Shown piece by piece: positions 17,550 through 26,345 of a stretch of 64,000 bases of DNA. Every line of letters begins with the position of its first letter. The first letter of the stretch is position 1. Origin of the DNA: Saprospiraceae bacterium (GTDB lineage Bacteria > Bacteroidota > Bacteroidia > Chitinophagales > Saprospiraceae); assembly GCA_020630955.1 (NCBI GenBank), contig JAHDIE010000001.1, forward strand, positions 1 to 64,000, read 5' to 3'. The position numbers and the translations under genes were made by a program. The notes below the pieces were generated by a model. That model made no database searches. It saw nothing but the letters and a program-made list of their open reading frames with translations, and had not been told where the DNA came from.

Positions 17550-19061
17550 TTAAAACTTCTTTCCTATAGCTATTGAAATTCCAGCATTATCAATATAGGT
17601 TTTCGAACCATCCAATGATAATTGATTAATCGAATTCAAAGATCTACTTGTACCCAACTGCATTGATGTGAAGTAATTATTTGCAAAGCTATACTCCATC
17701 CCCAGGCTGAGAGAGGCAGCAACAGAAACCCGATTCAAGCTACTCATCGAAAAATCATCTTCTGGTGCACCATTCATCATCATCTTATTCTGATAATAAA
17801 CCTTAATATCTACTGATCTACAATAGTGCATCAGATAATTTAAATTTACCCCCCCTTCAGCAAATATGCTTAGCCTTTGAGAATTATAAACTTTCCATCT
17901 AGGTTGAATTCCAATCGATAAAAATTTAAATTGAAGCTGAATATCAGCCTCTTGGTCCATCATTGTTTGGTCTTCCATGTTTCCTCCTTCAAACCTGAGA
18001 TCTTGATTGGCGGTAAATAAACCTGTTGGCGTTTGGAGTTCAGAAAACAACTGATACACCAAATCTCCGTCTATATCGGTCACCAACTCTTCTTCTTCAA
18101 ACAAGAACTCATTCCTAAATTGACTATTATTCCCTATATGTTTGTAGGATAGGTCATAATTAATGGAAAATCTTTCTGAAATACTATGTAACAAACCAAC
18201 ACCCAACTCATATCCCAAATTTGGCTTATCATAACCTGTAAGGCTAAATGAATTTGATTCAACATCAGACATTCTAATGGTATTGAAACTTGCATTTCCA
18301 AATAAGAACAATTCAAATTTTTTGAAGCCCTTATCTTCATTGAAAAGGTTTATTTCAGTACTTGAAAGTAGAACAGGTGCTCTATTATAAATTAATAATC
18401 CATCAAATCGATTAATTAAAGTTGGAGCTAATTGTTTTATTCTTTTATCTAAATCGCCTGAAACAGATCTAATTTCCTTTTCAATGTTTTCTTTACCAAA
18501 TCCAACAGTAATTGGACCAATAGGTAAAGCCTGCTTCGAAGTAATTGAATTATTTACGGAAGTGAACAAAGGTTTCTGAACTCTTTTACCATGATCTCTA
18601 CTAGAATTAACCAACTTATTGTCATCATTTATTCCACTTTTTGCCTGTATCGATTCTGTAGACTTATTCTTATTATCACGAATCTTAACTTGGCCTTCAG
18701 CTTCTATTGGTAATCCTTGAGAAGTCTGATTGATATTATTGCTAAGTGCTATAGTAGTGTTTTGTGAATTCTCATAAACACTCTCCTTTTGTTGAATGTC
18801 TTTAATTTCTGTTTTTAATCCATTTACTTCATTAGCATTCCATATGACTAATAACGATAAAGGAATTAAAAACAAAAATAAGAATGGCCACCAGGCCAAC
18901 TTCTTTTTTTCTTTAACTTGCTCTGTGGAGGAATTAACTTTTCGCATAGCAGAAAAGAAAGCGTCGTCAGTTGGATCATTCCATTCTCCACTTTCAATCC
19001 TTCCTTCCGAAAGTTTGGATTGAAACAACTTGTCTAAATCTGTGTATTTATTCTTACCCAT
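17550..19061 (-). CDS. sigma-linked trans-envelope protein: anti-sigma-like N-terminus, one TM helix, C-terminal beta-barrel-like domain
   Basis: Residues 1-53 are polar and cytoplasm-like (KLFQSKLSEGRIESGEW), as in Bacteroidota proteins encoded next to ECF sigma factors. One membrane helix at about 54-73 (LAWWPFLFLFLIPLSLLVIW) is followed by a short coiled coil, a disordered Ser/Asn/Lys-rich linker to about 165, and some 270 residues of alternating beta pattern. The protein ends GISIAIGKKF, with the terminal Phe typical of outer-membrane barrels. There is no signal peptidase site, so the inner-membrane helix seems to stay attached. It begins 9 bases after the ECF sigma gene, which suggests it controls that sigma factor. 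I cannot name a family with certainty. Confidence 0.65.
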   Translation of the reverse strand: MGKNKYTDLDKLFQSKLSEGRIESGEWNDPTDDAFFSAMRKVNSSTEQVKEKKKLAWWPFLFLFLIPLSLLVIWNANEVNGLKTEIKDIQQKESVYENSQNTTIALSNNINQTSQGLPIEAEGQVKIRDNKNKSTESIQAKSGINDDNKLVNSSRDHGKRVQKPLFTSVNNSITSKQALPIGPITVGFGKENIEKEIRSVSGDLDKRIKQLAPTLINRFDGLLIYNRAPVLLSSTEINLFNEDKGFKKFELFLFGNASFNTIRMSDVESNSFSLTGYDKPNLGYELGVGLLHSISERFSINYDLSYKHIGNNSQFRNEFLFEEEELVTDIDGDLVYQLFSELQTPTGLFTANQDLRFEGGNMEDQTMMDQEADIQLQFKFLSIGIQPRWKVYNSQRLSIFAEGGVNLNYLMHYCRSVDIKVYYQNKMMMNGAPEDDFSMSSLNRVSVAASLSLGMEYSFANNYFTSMQLGTSRSLNSINQLSLDGSKTYIDNAGISIAIGKKF

Positions 19062-19070
19062 TATTTTTTA

Positions 19071-19601
19071 TTAAATAACTGCTTCAAGTTGATGTTGAAG
19101 TAATTTTCTCGCCTTAGATAACTGTGACTTTGAAGTCCCAATCGATATATTTAGTATTTCTGAAATTTCACTATGTGTAAATCCTTCTATGACATAGAGA
19201 TTGAATACCATTCTGTATCCATCCGGAAGTGCTTGTATAAGTTTGGTTAGATTCTCTGAGGAAATGATACTGCCTTCATCAGACACCGGCTCTTCTACCA
19301 ATAAATTATCTTCAAGATCAAAGGTCTGATAGTTCTGTTTCTTCTTTCTTAAAAACATCAGATTATCATTGACTACAATTTGTGCAGACCAAGATTTAAA
19401 ATTTCCTCTATTTTGATCAAACTGATTCAATTTAGAAAAGATATTAATCAAAGAGTTTTGCAAGCAATCATCTGCATCATAGTTATTTTTATTATATCTC
19501 AAGCATATTGAATACCAATAAGACTTATACATCAGATACAGCTCCATTTGTGCCTTAGGATCATTCAATTTAGCCTTTGATATTAAATCTTGGTTTAGCA
19601 T
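19071..19601 (-). CDS. ECF-type RNA polymerase sigma-70 factor
   Basis: Region 2 covers about residues 10-80 (MELYLMYKSYWYSICLRY; DADDCLQNSLINIFSKL; FKSWSAQIVVNDNLMFLRKK) and region 4 the last 55 residues (LPDGYRMVFNLYVIEGFTHSEISEIL, then SIGTSKSQLSKARKLL, the -35 recognition helix). Regions 1 and 3 are missing, as in ECF factors. I take the ATG at 19601 (176 residues, MLNQDLISKAKLNDP, the usual ECF opening); the longer frame from 19634 adds an untypical hydrophobic start. The barrel-like protein gene follows 9 bases later. A CAACC motif upstream (19658-19662) might be part of its own promoter. Confidence 0.93.
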   Translation of the reverse strand: MLNQDLISKAKLNDPKAQMELYLMYKSYWYSICLRYNKNNYDADDCLQNSLINIFSKLNQFDQNRGNFKSWSAQIVVNDNLMFLRKKKQNYQTFDLEDNLLVEEPVSDEGSIISSENLTKLIQALPDGYRMVFNLYVIEGFTHSEISEILNISIGTSKSQLSKARKLLQHQLEAVI

Positions 19602-19716
19602 TATTATTATGTGCCTACATTTTATTATTAACACGAATATGCCAAAGATGTTAGAAGGGTTGCCTTAAAATCATTTTTTTCTAAAAAAAATATGATTATT
19701 GACATAAAATAAACAG

Positions 19717-20439
19717 TTAGAGGGGTTTATAACTTCTAAATCTCATTTTAAGGACCCCTAATACAGCTTCTTTGAAGATACTTGTGTTCATTTTTGAAGT
19801 CCCAAGCTCCCTATCGATGAAGGTTATCGGGTACTCTTTGATGTTGAAACCCAATTGAGTTGCATAATATTTCATCTCAATTTGAAAGGCATAACCAATA
19901 AATCGAACATTATCTAGATCCATTGCGGACAATACTTGTCTGCGATAACAGACAAATCCTGCAGTTGGATCTTTTACGCGCATTCCAGTAATAAGTCGTA
20001 CATATAATGAAGCTCCAAATGAAAGCATTAACCGATAAGTGGACCAATTGCTAATGTCTCCTCCTTTTATATATCGACTACCAACAACTACGTCTGTCCC
20101 TTTCTCTTTCGCCAATTCTAGCATTGGCAGTAGAGCACTTACCGGATGACTAAAATCGGCATCCATTTCAAAAATATAGTCATACATTTTTTCGATTCCA
20201 AACTTAAAGCCTCTGATGTATGCAGTTCCTAAGCCAAGTTTTCCTGACCGCTCAATAAGATGTATGCGACCTTCGTTCTCATTTTGGAGAATACGGACTT
20301 CTTTAGCTGTTCCATCAGGAGATCCATCATCCACAATTAATATATCAAAAGAAGAATCTTCTTTTAATATAGCTTCTACAATTAATCGAATATTCTCGAT
20401 CTCATTGTAAGTTGGGACAATGATTAAGTTTTTACTCAC
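19717..20439 (-). CDS. polyprenol-phosphate mannosyltransferase-like GT2 glycosyltransferase
   Basis: GT-A fold family 2 enzyme that would move a sugar, probably mannose or glucose, from a nucleotide donor to a polyprenyl phosphate at the cytoplasmic face. N-terminal IIVPTYNEIENI (6-17), donor-site VDDGSPDGTA (36-45) and the metal-binding DAD (93-95) are present, followed by family motifs GLGTAYIRGF and SRYIKGGDISNW. Length 240 without C-terminal membrane helices matches the soluble, Dpm1-like form. The nearby TATCTTTG supports an independent promoter. The donor sugar cannot be read from the sequence. Confidence 0.88.
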   Translation of the reverse strand: MSKNLIIVPTYNEIENIRLIVEAILKEDSSFDILIVDDGSPDGTAKEVRILQNENEGRIHLIERSGKLGLGTAYIRGFKFGIEKMYDYIFEMDADFSHPVSALLPMLELAKEKGTDVVVGSRYIKGGDISNWSTYRLMLSFGASLYVRLITGMRVKDPTAGFVCYRRQVLSAMDLDNVRFIGYAFQIEMKYYATQLGFNIKEYPITFIDRELGTSKMNTSIFKEAVLGVLKMRFRSYKPL

Positions 20440-20453
20440 AATTAACTTTGATT

Positions 20454-20461
20454 CAAAGATA
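20454..20461 (-). promoter_or_regulatory. -7 element of the GT2 gene
   Basis: TATCTTTG on the minus strand matches TAnnTTTG, 14 bases before the ATG at 20439, so the leader would be about ten bases. Confidence 0.5.
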
Positions 20462-20507
20462 AATATATAACTAGGATATCTCTGATTTGAACGAAAAAGG
20501 GATGAAT

Positions 20508-22883
20508 CTATTCTTCGATGATGTTGAGAACGGCATCAACTACATCATTTTCGGTAGGTTTACTAAAATAATCACCATCTGAACCAAAAGGAGGTCTGTG
20601 TTCAGATGCGGTTATGGTCATTGGTGAAGCATCAAGGCTAAAAAAAGCAGATTGATTTTCCAAAACTTCTTGTAACATATAAGCGGTGGCAGCACCAGGC
20701 AAGTCTTCATCCATAAATATCACTCTACCTGTTTTTGCAATTGATCTTCCAATTACCTTGGAGGTATCAAAAGGCAACAAGGTTCTTACATCTATTAATT
20801 CCACAGAGATATCATATTCCTCAAGTATTTTCACAGCATTGTTTGCTATTTTAACACAAGCACCATAAGTTACTAAGGTTACATCTTCTCCTTCTACCAA
20901 TACTTCTGGCACACCTAATGGAATTTTAAACTCCAAGATATTTTCTGGCAATTGTTCTTTAAGTCTATATCCATTTAGAACCTCTATGACCAAACCTGGA
21001 TCATTTCCAGCTAAAAGCGTATTATAAAAACCTACAGCTTGGGTCATATTTCTGGGCACACAAATGTGCATTCCTCTTAATGCATTTATCAGCATCCCTA
21101 GATGAGAACCCGAATGCCAAATCCCTTCAAGTCGATGACCTCTGGTCCTAATGATAGCAGGCGCTTTCTGTAGGCCATCGGACCGATATCGCAATGTTGC
21201 TAAATCATCTGTTAATGGAGAAATCGCATACATGATATAATCCAAGTACTGTATCTCAGCTATCGGTCTTAATCCTCTCATGGCCATCCCAATGGCTTGA
21301 CCAACAATACTCCATTCTCGAATCCCTGTATCAAATATCCTGTACTCCCCATATTTTTCTTGAATACCTGCAAAACCTTGATTAACATCCCCTATCTTTC
21401 CCACATCTTCGCCAAAAGCAACTACCTCTGGTCTTGACTCAAATAACTTATCAAAATAATGGTTCAATACTTCAAAACCATTCACCAATTTTTCAGAAAA
21501 GACGGCGGCAACTTCTCGATGCAATGCCGCATCATTTGGAGAGTACAAATTAGAATGATAATCGTCTTTTGTGCGTTCCATGGCAGTGGTGATCATATTG
21601 TCCAAATCTCCTGGAACCTCATAACCTGACATAGATATATGTGATTTCAAAAGCTCGGCGGCTTCAATGATTTCTCCATAGCTAGGCACTTTAACAGTTC
21701 CAATCTCTTTGACCAGCTGTTGTGCTTCTTCATTGAGTGGGATATGCTGTACAGAAGCCAATAACTCTACCTTTAACTTTGGCAACTCGAATGTAAAGTT
21801 TTTCCAAGCGCGCATTTTTGCTTCCTTTACCTCTATCTTTGCGTCAGCTCTCATTTGTTCTATGACTTCCTCTGTTACCATTTTCAAACCAACGATCCAC
21901 TCTATAAACTTCTCAATGCAATCTGTATTTTTTTCCCATTGAAGTCTGTTCTTGCTTTTGTAACGTTCATGAGACCCAGAGGTAGAATGACCTTGAGGCT
22001 GGGTAAGTTGCTCTACATGAATTAAAACAGGAGCATGAGTTTCTCGTGCTCTTTGGACGGCGCGATCATACACATTGATCAAAGAAGCATAATCCCAACC
22101 TTTGACATTAAATATATGGATACCTTGATCTTTGATTTTCTTTTTTGCAAAGCCTGCTAATGCTTTGGAAATAGATTGCTTGATGGTTTGATATTTTGCG
22201 GGAACAGAAATTCCATATCCATCGTCCCAAACATTAACAATCAACGGTGCATTTGAAACAGCAGCAGCATTCATGCTTTCCCAAAATATTCCCTCGGAAG
22301 TAGATGCATCTCCAATGGTGGTAAAACAAATTTCGTTTCCTTTATCAGAAAAACCATCAAAAGATTCTGGAAGATCTAAGTGTTTAAACAAATGCGAAGC
22401 ATGTGCAAGTCCTAAACCCCTGGCCATTTGACCCGCTGTTGGGGAAATATCTGAACTGATATTATAGTTATTTTTAAGCTCTACCCAATTATCATTCTTG
22501 TCGATGTAAGGAGTGGCAAAGTGGGAATTCATTTGTCGCCCTCCAGAAAATGGGTCATTTTGAGTATCTGCATACAATTGAGCAAAAAACTCCTCCAAAC
22601 TGGATAATCCTAGCGCAAAGGCAAATGTTTGATCTCGATAATATCCCGAACGATGATCTCCCTTTTTAAAGAATTTTGCCATGACAACTTGAGGTAATTC
22701 CTTGCCTCCACCGAATATTCCAAACTTTGCTTTGCCAGAAAGCACTTCGCGTCGCCCCATTAAGCTTGCTTCTCTAGATAACAAACAAATCCATAGGTCT
22801 TGTAAGACTTGTCTTATAAATTCTTCATTATCAAGGTTTTGAGTCCATTCTGGATGGAGCTCATAATTCGGTACTTCTATCAT
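20508..22883 (-). CDS. 2-oxoacid (branched-chain type) dehydrogenase E1, fused alpha and beta subunits
   Basis: Thiamine-diphosphate enzyme that decarboxylates a 2-oxoacid and passes the acyl group to the lipoyl domain of an E2. The alpha half (about 1-400) carries the ThDP/Mg motif starting GDASTSEG near residue 190 and ending with an Asn in IVNVWDDGYGI. The beta half (about 450-791) has FGEDVGKIGDVNQGFAG, RIFDTGIREWSIVGQAIGMA and a transketolase C-terminal domain. In many bacteria these are two genes; the fused 790-residue form is common in Bacteroidota. No E2 or E3 gene is nearby, so the substrate (branched-chain or other 2-oxoacid) is uncertain. Confidence 0.93.
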   Translation of the reverse strand: MIEVPNYELHPEWTQNLDNEEFIRQVLQDLWICLLSREASLMGRREVLSGKAKFGIFGGGKELPQVVMAKFFKKGDHRSGYYRDQTFAFALGLSSLEEFFAQLYADTQNDPFSGGRQMNSHFATPYIDKNDNWVELKNNYNISSDISPTAGQMARGLGLAHASHLFKHLDLPESFDGFSDKGNEICFTTIGDASTSEGIFWESMNAAAVSNAPLIVNVWDDGYGISVPAKYQTIKQSISKALAGFAKKKIKDQGIHIFNVKGWDYASLINVYDRAVQRARETHAPVLIHVEQLTQPQGHSTSGSHERYKSKNRLQWEKNTDCIEKFIEWIVGLKMVTEEVIEQMRADAKIEVKEAKMRAWKNFTFELPKLKVELLASVQHIPLNEEAQQLVKEIGTVKVPSYGEIIEAAELLKSHISMSGYEVPGDLDNMITTAMERTKDDYHSNLYSPNDAALHREVAAVFSEKLVNGFEVLNHYFDKLFESRPEVVAFGEDVGKIGDVNQGFAGIQEKYGEYRIFDTGIREWSIVGQAIGMAMRGLRPIAEIQYLDYIMYAISPLTDDLATLRYRSDGLQKAPAIIRTRGHRLEGIWHSGSHLGMLINALRGMHICVPRNMTQAVGFYNTLLAGNDPGLVIEVLNGYRLKEQLPENILEFKIPLGVPEVLVEGEDVTLVTYGACVKIANNAVKILEEYDISVELIDVRTLLPFDTSKVIGRSIAKTGRVIFMDEDLPGAATAYMLQEVLENQSAFFSLDASPMTITASEHRPPFGSDGDYFSKPTENDVVDAVLNIIEE

Positions 22884-23060
22884 CTAGGTTGAATAAATCA
22901 CCACAATATTAACGCTTTGGAAGCGGTTTTCAGAAGGAATTCGTTGCTATTATAATATCATACTTATTTTTGAAGTCTTTAAGGAATGAAATTTGTACTT
23001 ATTTACATATCATTAACGATACTTTAAAGGAATCATCCTGTACGATAAACAAATATCCCT

Positions 23061-23068
23061 TATCTTTG
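23061..23068 (+). promoter_or_regulatory. -7 element of the DUF1573 gene
   Basis: TATCTTTG matches TAnnTTTG, 23 bases before the ATG at 23092. I do not see a clear -33 element. Confidence 0.55.
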
Positions 23069-23091
23069 TAGCATATTTAATATACACAAAA

Positions 23092-23583
23092 ATGAAAAAA
23101 TTAGTATTCACTTTATCTTTATTAGCATCAATGGTAACTTTCGGATTTGCACAAAGTCCAATAAAGGATGTACCTAAGGTAATTGACACACCTGCTCAAA
23201 TGAATGGAGAAGGTCCTGTTATGAAATTAGAGTCTTTGGTTGTTGATTATGGAACAATCCAACAAAATTCAGAACCATTAAGAACTGTCTCTTTCACCAA
23301 TACTGGAACTGAGCCTTTGGTTATTTCTAATGCTAGAGGATCTTGTGGATGTACGGTACCAACATGGCCAAAAGAGCCAATTATGCCAGGAGAATCTGCT
23401 GATATTGAAGTAAGATACGCTACCAACAGAGTAGGACCATTCAATAAAAAAATCACACTTACAACCAATGAAGGTGGTGAGCCTAAAGTGATTAAAGTAA
23501 CTGGTACTGTTCTTAAAGAAGAAAAAGAAGAAAGTGTTCCTGCTGGCGAGCCAAGCATGCTTAACCCAGGAGGAGGAAACTAG
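23092..23583 (+). CDS. secreted DUF1573 domain protein
   Basis: A signal peptide (about residues 1-20, cleaved near FGFAQ) leads to one DUF1573 domain (about 48-145), an immunoglobulin-like, ASH/MSP-type beta sandwich. Family hallmarks are DYGTIQQNSEPLRTVSFTN, the motif NARGSCGCTVP with the two conserved cysteines, and MPGESADIEVRY. The acidic, Pro/Gly-rich tail is likely disordered. DUF1573 proteins are abundant in Bacteroidota but no biochemical role is established. It has its own promoter and terminator, so it is a single-gene unit. Confidence 0.92.
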   Translation: MKKLVFTLSLLASMVTFGFAQSPIKDVPKVIDTPAQMNGEGPVMKLESLVVDYGTIQQNSEPLRTVSFTNTGTEPLVISNARGSCGCTVPTWPKEPIMPGESADIEVRYATNRVGPFNKKITLTTNEGGEPKVIKVTGTVLKEEKEESVPAGEPSMLNPGGGN

Positions 23584-23601
23584 TTTTCGCTCATAAAAAA
23601 T

Positions 23602-23637
23602 AAAAAAGCCTTTGGATGTTAGTCCAAAGGCTTTTTT
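23602..23637 (+). terminator. terminator of the DUF1573 gene
   Basis: AAAAAAGCCTTTGGA (23602-23616) and TCCAAAGGCTTTTTT (23623-23637) pair over 15 bp, with a T tract on both strands. It lies 18 bases past the stop. Confidence 0.92.
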
Positions 23638-23661
23638 ATTGACACCAATGTCCGTATTTCC

Positions 23662-24498
23662 ATGCTTAGTAAAATTACGCTAAACCTAATAAGATTATTG
23701 ATAGCCGCCATCGGTCTAGTCTCTCCTAATATTGCTGCAAAGATTACGGCATATTTCTTTGCAAGACCTCCAAGAAGAAAAAATCGGGATTGGATGAAGG
23801 AATTTTTAGACACTTCTGTAAATGACTATTTCGAACTTGACGAACATCGCTTTAAATCTTATGTCTGGCGAGGTGACCGTAAGGGTGTATTATTTTTGCA
23901 TGGTTGGAAAAGCAATGCCGCAAGATGGAAGTATCTTATTGCACAATTAAATGATTTGAATATAGACCTCATAGCTGTTGATGCCCCTGGTCATGGAGAA
24001 AGTGGGCACCCTGCTTTTACACCACTTAATTATGCAAATGTTGTTGATCTGATGATAAAAAAATATCAACCTAAACTTATCGTTGCTCATTCAGTGGGTG
24101 GATATACTGCCCTACTCCACCGTTACATCCATAGTCCAAAAAACATAAAATATGTTTTAATGGCCCCAACCTTTGACATTATGTTACCCATCACTACAAT
24201 GTTCAAAATTCTAAAACTATCAAAAAGAACTCGAGAAGCATACATTAAAAACATTGAACAAGAACTGGGCAAAAAAATGATTGCTATCAGAGCTGATAAT
24301 CTGGTATCGAATGTTCCACCTGAAGGAATATTACTTCATGACATCAACGACAAAATTCTTCCCTTCGAAGATTCAAAAATACTTGCCTCAAAATGTCCCA
24401 ATTTAAATTTTCATGCACTTAACTCCAATGGTCATCGAATGCAAAACGATGATAGTGAGATGATAATATTGGATTATATAAAAAGCGAATTGGGGTAA
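23662..24498 (+). CDS. alpha/beta hydrolase
   Basis: Predicted serine hydrolase of the alpha/beta fold. After a hydrophobic N-terminus (about 5-33, perhaps a membrane anchor) come the oxyanion strand LFLHGWKSNAARW, the turn VDAPGHGES, the nucleophile elbow AHSVGGYTA with Ser as nucleophile, the acid in HDINDKILPF, and the catalytic His in LNSNGHRM. The order and spacing fit the whole catalytic triad. Substrate unknown; acyl esters or thioesters are possible. The gene stands alone, 24 bases after the DUF1573 terminator, and faces the FAD oxidoreductase gene convergently. Confidence 0.88.
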   Translation: MLSKITLNLIRLLIAAIGLVSPNIAAKITAYFFARPPRRKNRDWMKEFLDTSVNDYFELDEHRFKSYVWRGDRKGVLFLHGWKSNAARWKYLIAQLNDLNIDLIAVDAPGHGESGHPAFTPLNYANVVDLMIKKYQPKLIVAHSVGGYTALLHRYIHSPKNIKYVLMAPTFDIMLPITTMFKILKLSKRTREAYIKNIEQELGKKMIAIRADNLVSNVPPEGILLHDINDKILPFEDSKILASKCPNLNFHALNSNGHRMQNDDSEMIILDYIKSELG

Positions 24499-24605
24499 TA
24501 TAACAGGTGGGAAATTTTCAACGAACAGACCTCGAAACTTAGGATGTTCGTACTTTTAGACACTCAGATTATTAGACTTTTGGACTTCTGAAAATTCGAC
24601 TTTAT

Positions 24606-24695
24606 TTACTCTCTGATCATCTCAACAACCAGCCCACTGACAATCAACATCAAAGCACCCATATAAAATCTAACGATCGTCCACTTAATAATCAA
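24606..24695 (-). CDS. possible 29-residue single-helix membrane peptide
   Basis: A TTG overlaps the TGA of the FAD oxidoreductase gene (TTGA) and opens a frame of 29 codons ending at 24606. The peptide is MIIKWTIVRFYMGALMLIVS plus nine more residues, a single hydrophobic helix with a basic start and an acidic end (VEMIRE). The overlap is the same kind as the ATGA couplings elsewhere in the window. It is too short to judge by coding statistics, TTG is a weak start, and it may be chance. Confidence 0.25.
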   Translation of the reverse strand: MIIKWTIVRFYMGALMLIVSGLVVEMIRE

Positions 24696-26278
24696 ACAAC
24701 ACTTTTCCCAATCCTCTCCAAATACCGTGAAACCCCTTTTGCAACATTTTGTCCATCCATCGCAGCAGAAAGAATCCCTCCAGCGTAACCTGCCCCTTCT
24801 CCACATGGAAAAAAAGCCTCAAGATCATCATGCATCAAGGTTTCTCTATTTCTTGGAATTTTAATCGGCGATGAGGTTCTACTTTCTGTAGCGACAATTA
24901 CTGCCTCATTCGTTAAATAAGAATTCATTTTTTCACCAAATAACTTTATCCCTTCTTTCAATCGATGATAAATCCAGTCAGGAAAGACTTCGCTTAATTG
25001 AGCAGAATAGATCCCCGGTATGTAAGATGATTTTGGCAGAGAATCTGATAATTTTCCATGGAGGAAATCCATTAATCTTTGTGCTGGTGCCTTTTGTGAT
25101 CCATCCCCAATTGAATATACTTTTTGCTCGATTTCCATTTGTAAATTCATACCAGCAAATGGACCAGAGAAACCATTTACCGTAAGGTCTTCAATAGAGA
25201 TTTCGGTAACGACACCTGAATTGGCAAATGGACTATCACGTTTTGATAGGCTCATACCATTAACAACAATTTCACCAGGAGCTGTGGCAGCAGGAACGAT
25301 TAATCCACCAGGACACATACAAAACGAAAAAACAGCTTTGCCATCGACATGACTAACAAGCTTGTATGAAGCTGCAGGAAGATACTCACTTCTAGGTTTT
25401 TGATCATATTGTGCCAAATCAATCATCGCTTGCGGATGTTCGATACGCACTCCGATGGCAAAGGGTTTAGTTTCAATCGTGAGTTGATTTTTATGCAATA
25501 ATTTATAAATATCTCTGGCCGAATGACCGGTCGCAAGAATAGTTGCAGCAGCTTCGAATTTTTCACCTGCATAATTGATGGCCCCTAATATTTTACCTTC
25601 TTCTATTATGAGCTCAGTTATCCAACAATTGAAAATAACTTTACCTCCATTCGATTCAATGGTCTCTCTAATTTTTGCAACTATGGCGGGTAACTTGTTA
25701 GACCCGATATGCGGGTGGGCCTCAATTAAAATGTCACGATTAGCACCATGGGCTACCAATAATTCCAATACATTTTGGATTTTACCTCGTTTATGTGATC
25801 GTGTATACAACTTTCCATCTGAATATGTACCTGCACCTCCTTCTCCAAAACAATAATTAGAATGAGGATTAACCTTATGATCTTGCTGAATGGCTTTCAG
25901 ATCACGGCGTCTTGCACGAACGTCTTTCCCTCTGTCTAAAACTATCGGAATCAAACCCAATTGCAAGCATTCCAATGCAGCAAAATAACCAGCGGGGCCT
26001 GCTCCGATTATTAAAACGCTTTTATTGGGATTTGCTTTCTGATAATTAGAAATTAAATATTGAAAATCTTCGTCCTTTACTGGCACATTCGAAACTTCAA
26101 TCCTTAGCAAATAATATATAATCTTTTGCCGAGCATCTATTGAACGCTTTATTATTCTGTAGAAAAATTTCTTTGCTAAATTTTTCTTTTTACTCATTAT
26201 TTTCCTCCTAATAAAATTATCATCTTCAATTTTATTATATGGAATTCTAATTTCAACAATGTCCCTTTTTATGTCCAC
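24692..26278 (-). CDS. FAD-dependent oxidoreductase of the COG2509 type
   Basis: Two-dinucleotide-fold flavoprotein. An N-terminal basic domain (about 1-90, with KRSIDARQKIIYYLLRIEV) precedes the FAD loop VLIIGAGPAGYFAALE at about 100-115. Other motifs are LDRGKDVRARRRD, CFGEGGAGTYSDGKLYTR, an ATGHSARDIY segment and a C-terminal GEGAGYAGGILSAAMDGQ. These match the uncharacterised FAD-dependent dehydrogenases of COG2509; no substrate is known. The start is a GTG right after an in-frame TAA. An internal ATG at 26197 has a perfect AGGAGG six bases before it, but the residues upstream look like part of the conserved N-terminal domain. Confidence 0.88.
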   Translation of the reverse strand: MDIKRDIVEIRIPYNKIEDDNFIRRKIMSKKKNLAKKFFYRIIKRSIDARQKIIYYLLRIEVSNVPVKDEDFQYLISNYQKANPNKSVLIIGAGPAGYFAALECLQLGLIPIVLDRGKDVRARRRDLKAIQQDHKVNPHSNYCFGEGGAGTYSDGKLYTRSHKRGKIQNVLELLVAHGANRDILIEAHPHIGSNKLPAIVAKIRETIESNGGKVIFNCWITELIIEEGKILGAINYAGEKFEAAATILATGHSARDIYKLLHKNQLTIETKPFAIGVRIEHPQAMIDLAQYDQKPRSEYLPAASYKLVSHVDGKAVFSFCMCPGGLIVPAATAPGEIVVNGMSLSKRDSPFANSGVVTEISIEDLTVNGFSGPFAGMNLQMEIEQKVYSIGDGSQKAPAQRLMDFLHGKLSDSLPKSSYIPGIYSAQLSEVFPDWIYHRLKEGIKLFGEKMNSYLTNEAVIVATESRTSSPIKIPRNRETLMHDDLEAFFPCGEGAGYAGGILSAAMDGQNVAKGVSRYLERIGKSVV

Positions 26279-26316
26279 TTAATGCGCAATAATTTAATTC
26301 ACTATAAATATTAATA

Positions 26317-26324
26317 TAACTTTG
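26317..26324 (+). promoter_or_regulatory. -7 element of the AspT-like transporter gene
   Basis: TAACTTTG matches TAnnTTTG, 21 bases before the ATG at 26346. It includes the TTG at 26322, which excludes that TTG as a start codon if the promoter is real. Confidence 0.65.
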
Positions 26325-26345
26325 TATATATCTATAAATAGAAAC

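Noticed and set aside
24606..24806. 66-residue minus-strand frame overlapping the FAD oxidoreductase end
   Set aside because: Its first half is a shadow of the oxidoreductase gene; only the last 29 codons lie outside it and are listed as a weak candidate.
26197..26209. Internal start of the FAD oxidoreductase with a perfect AGGAGG
   Set aside because: The residues before it look like the conserved N-terminal domain of the family, AGGAGG encodes Arg-Arg there, and Bacteroidota rarely rely on Shine-Dalgarno sites. Kept only as an alternative.
26322..26345. Upstream TTG start for the AspT-like transporter
   Set aside because: The TTG is part of the TAACTTTG -7 element; the ATG at 26346 fits the promoter distance.
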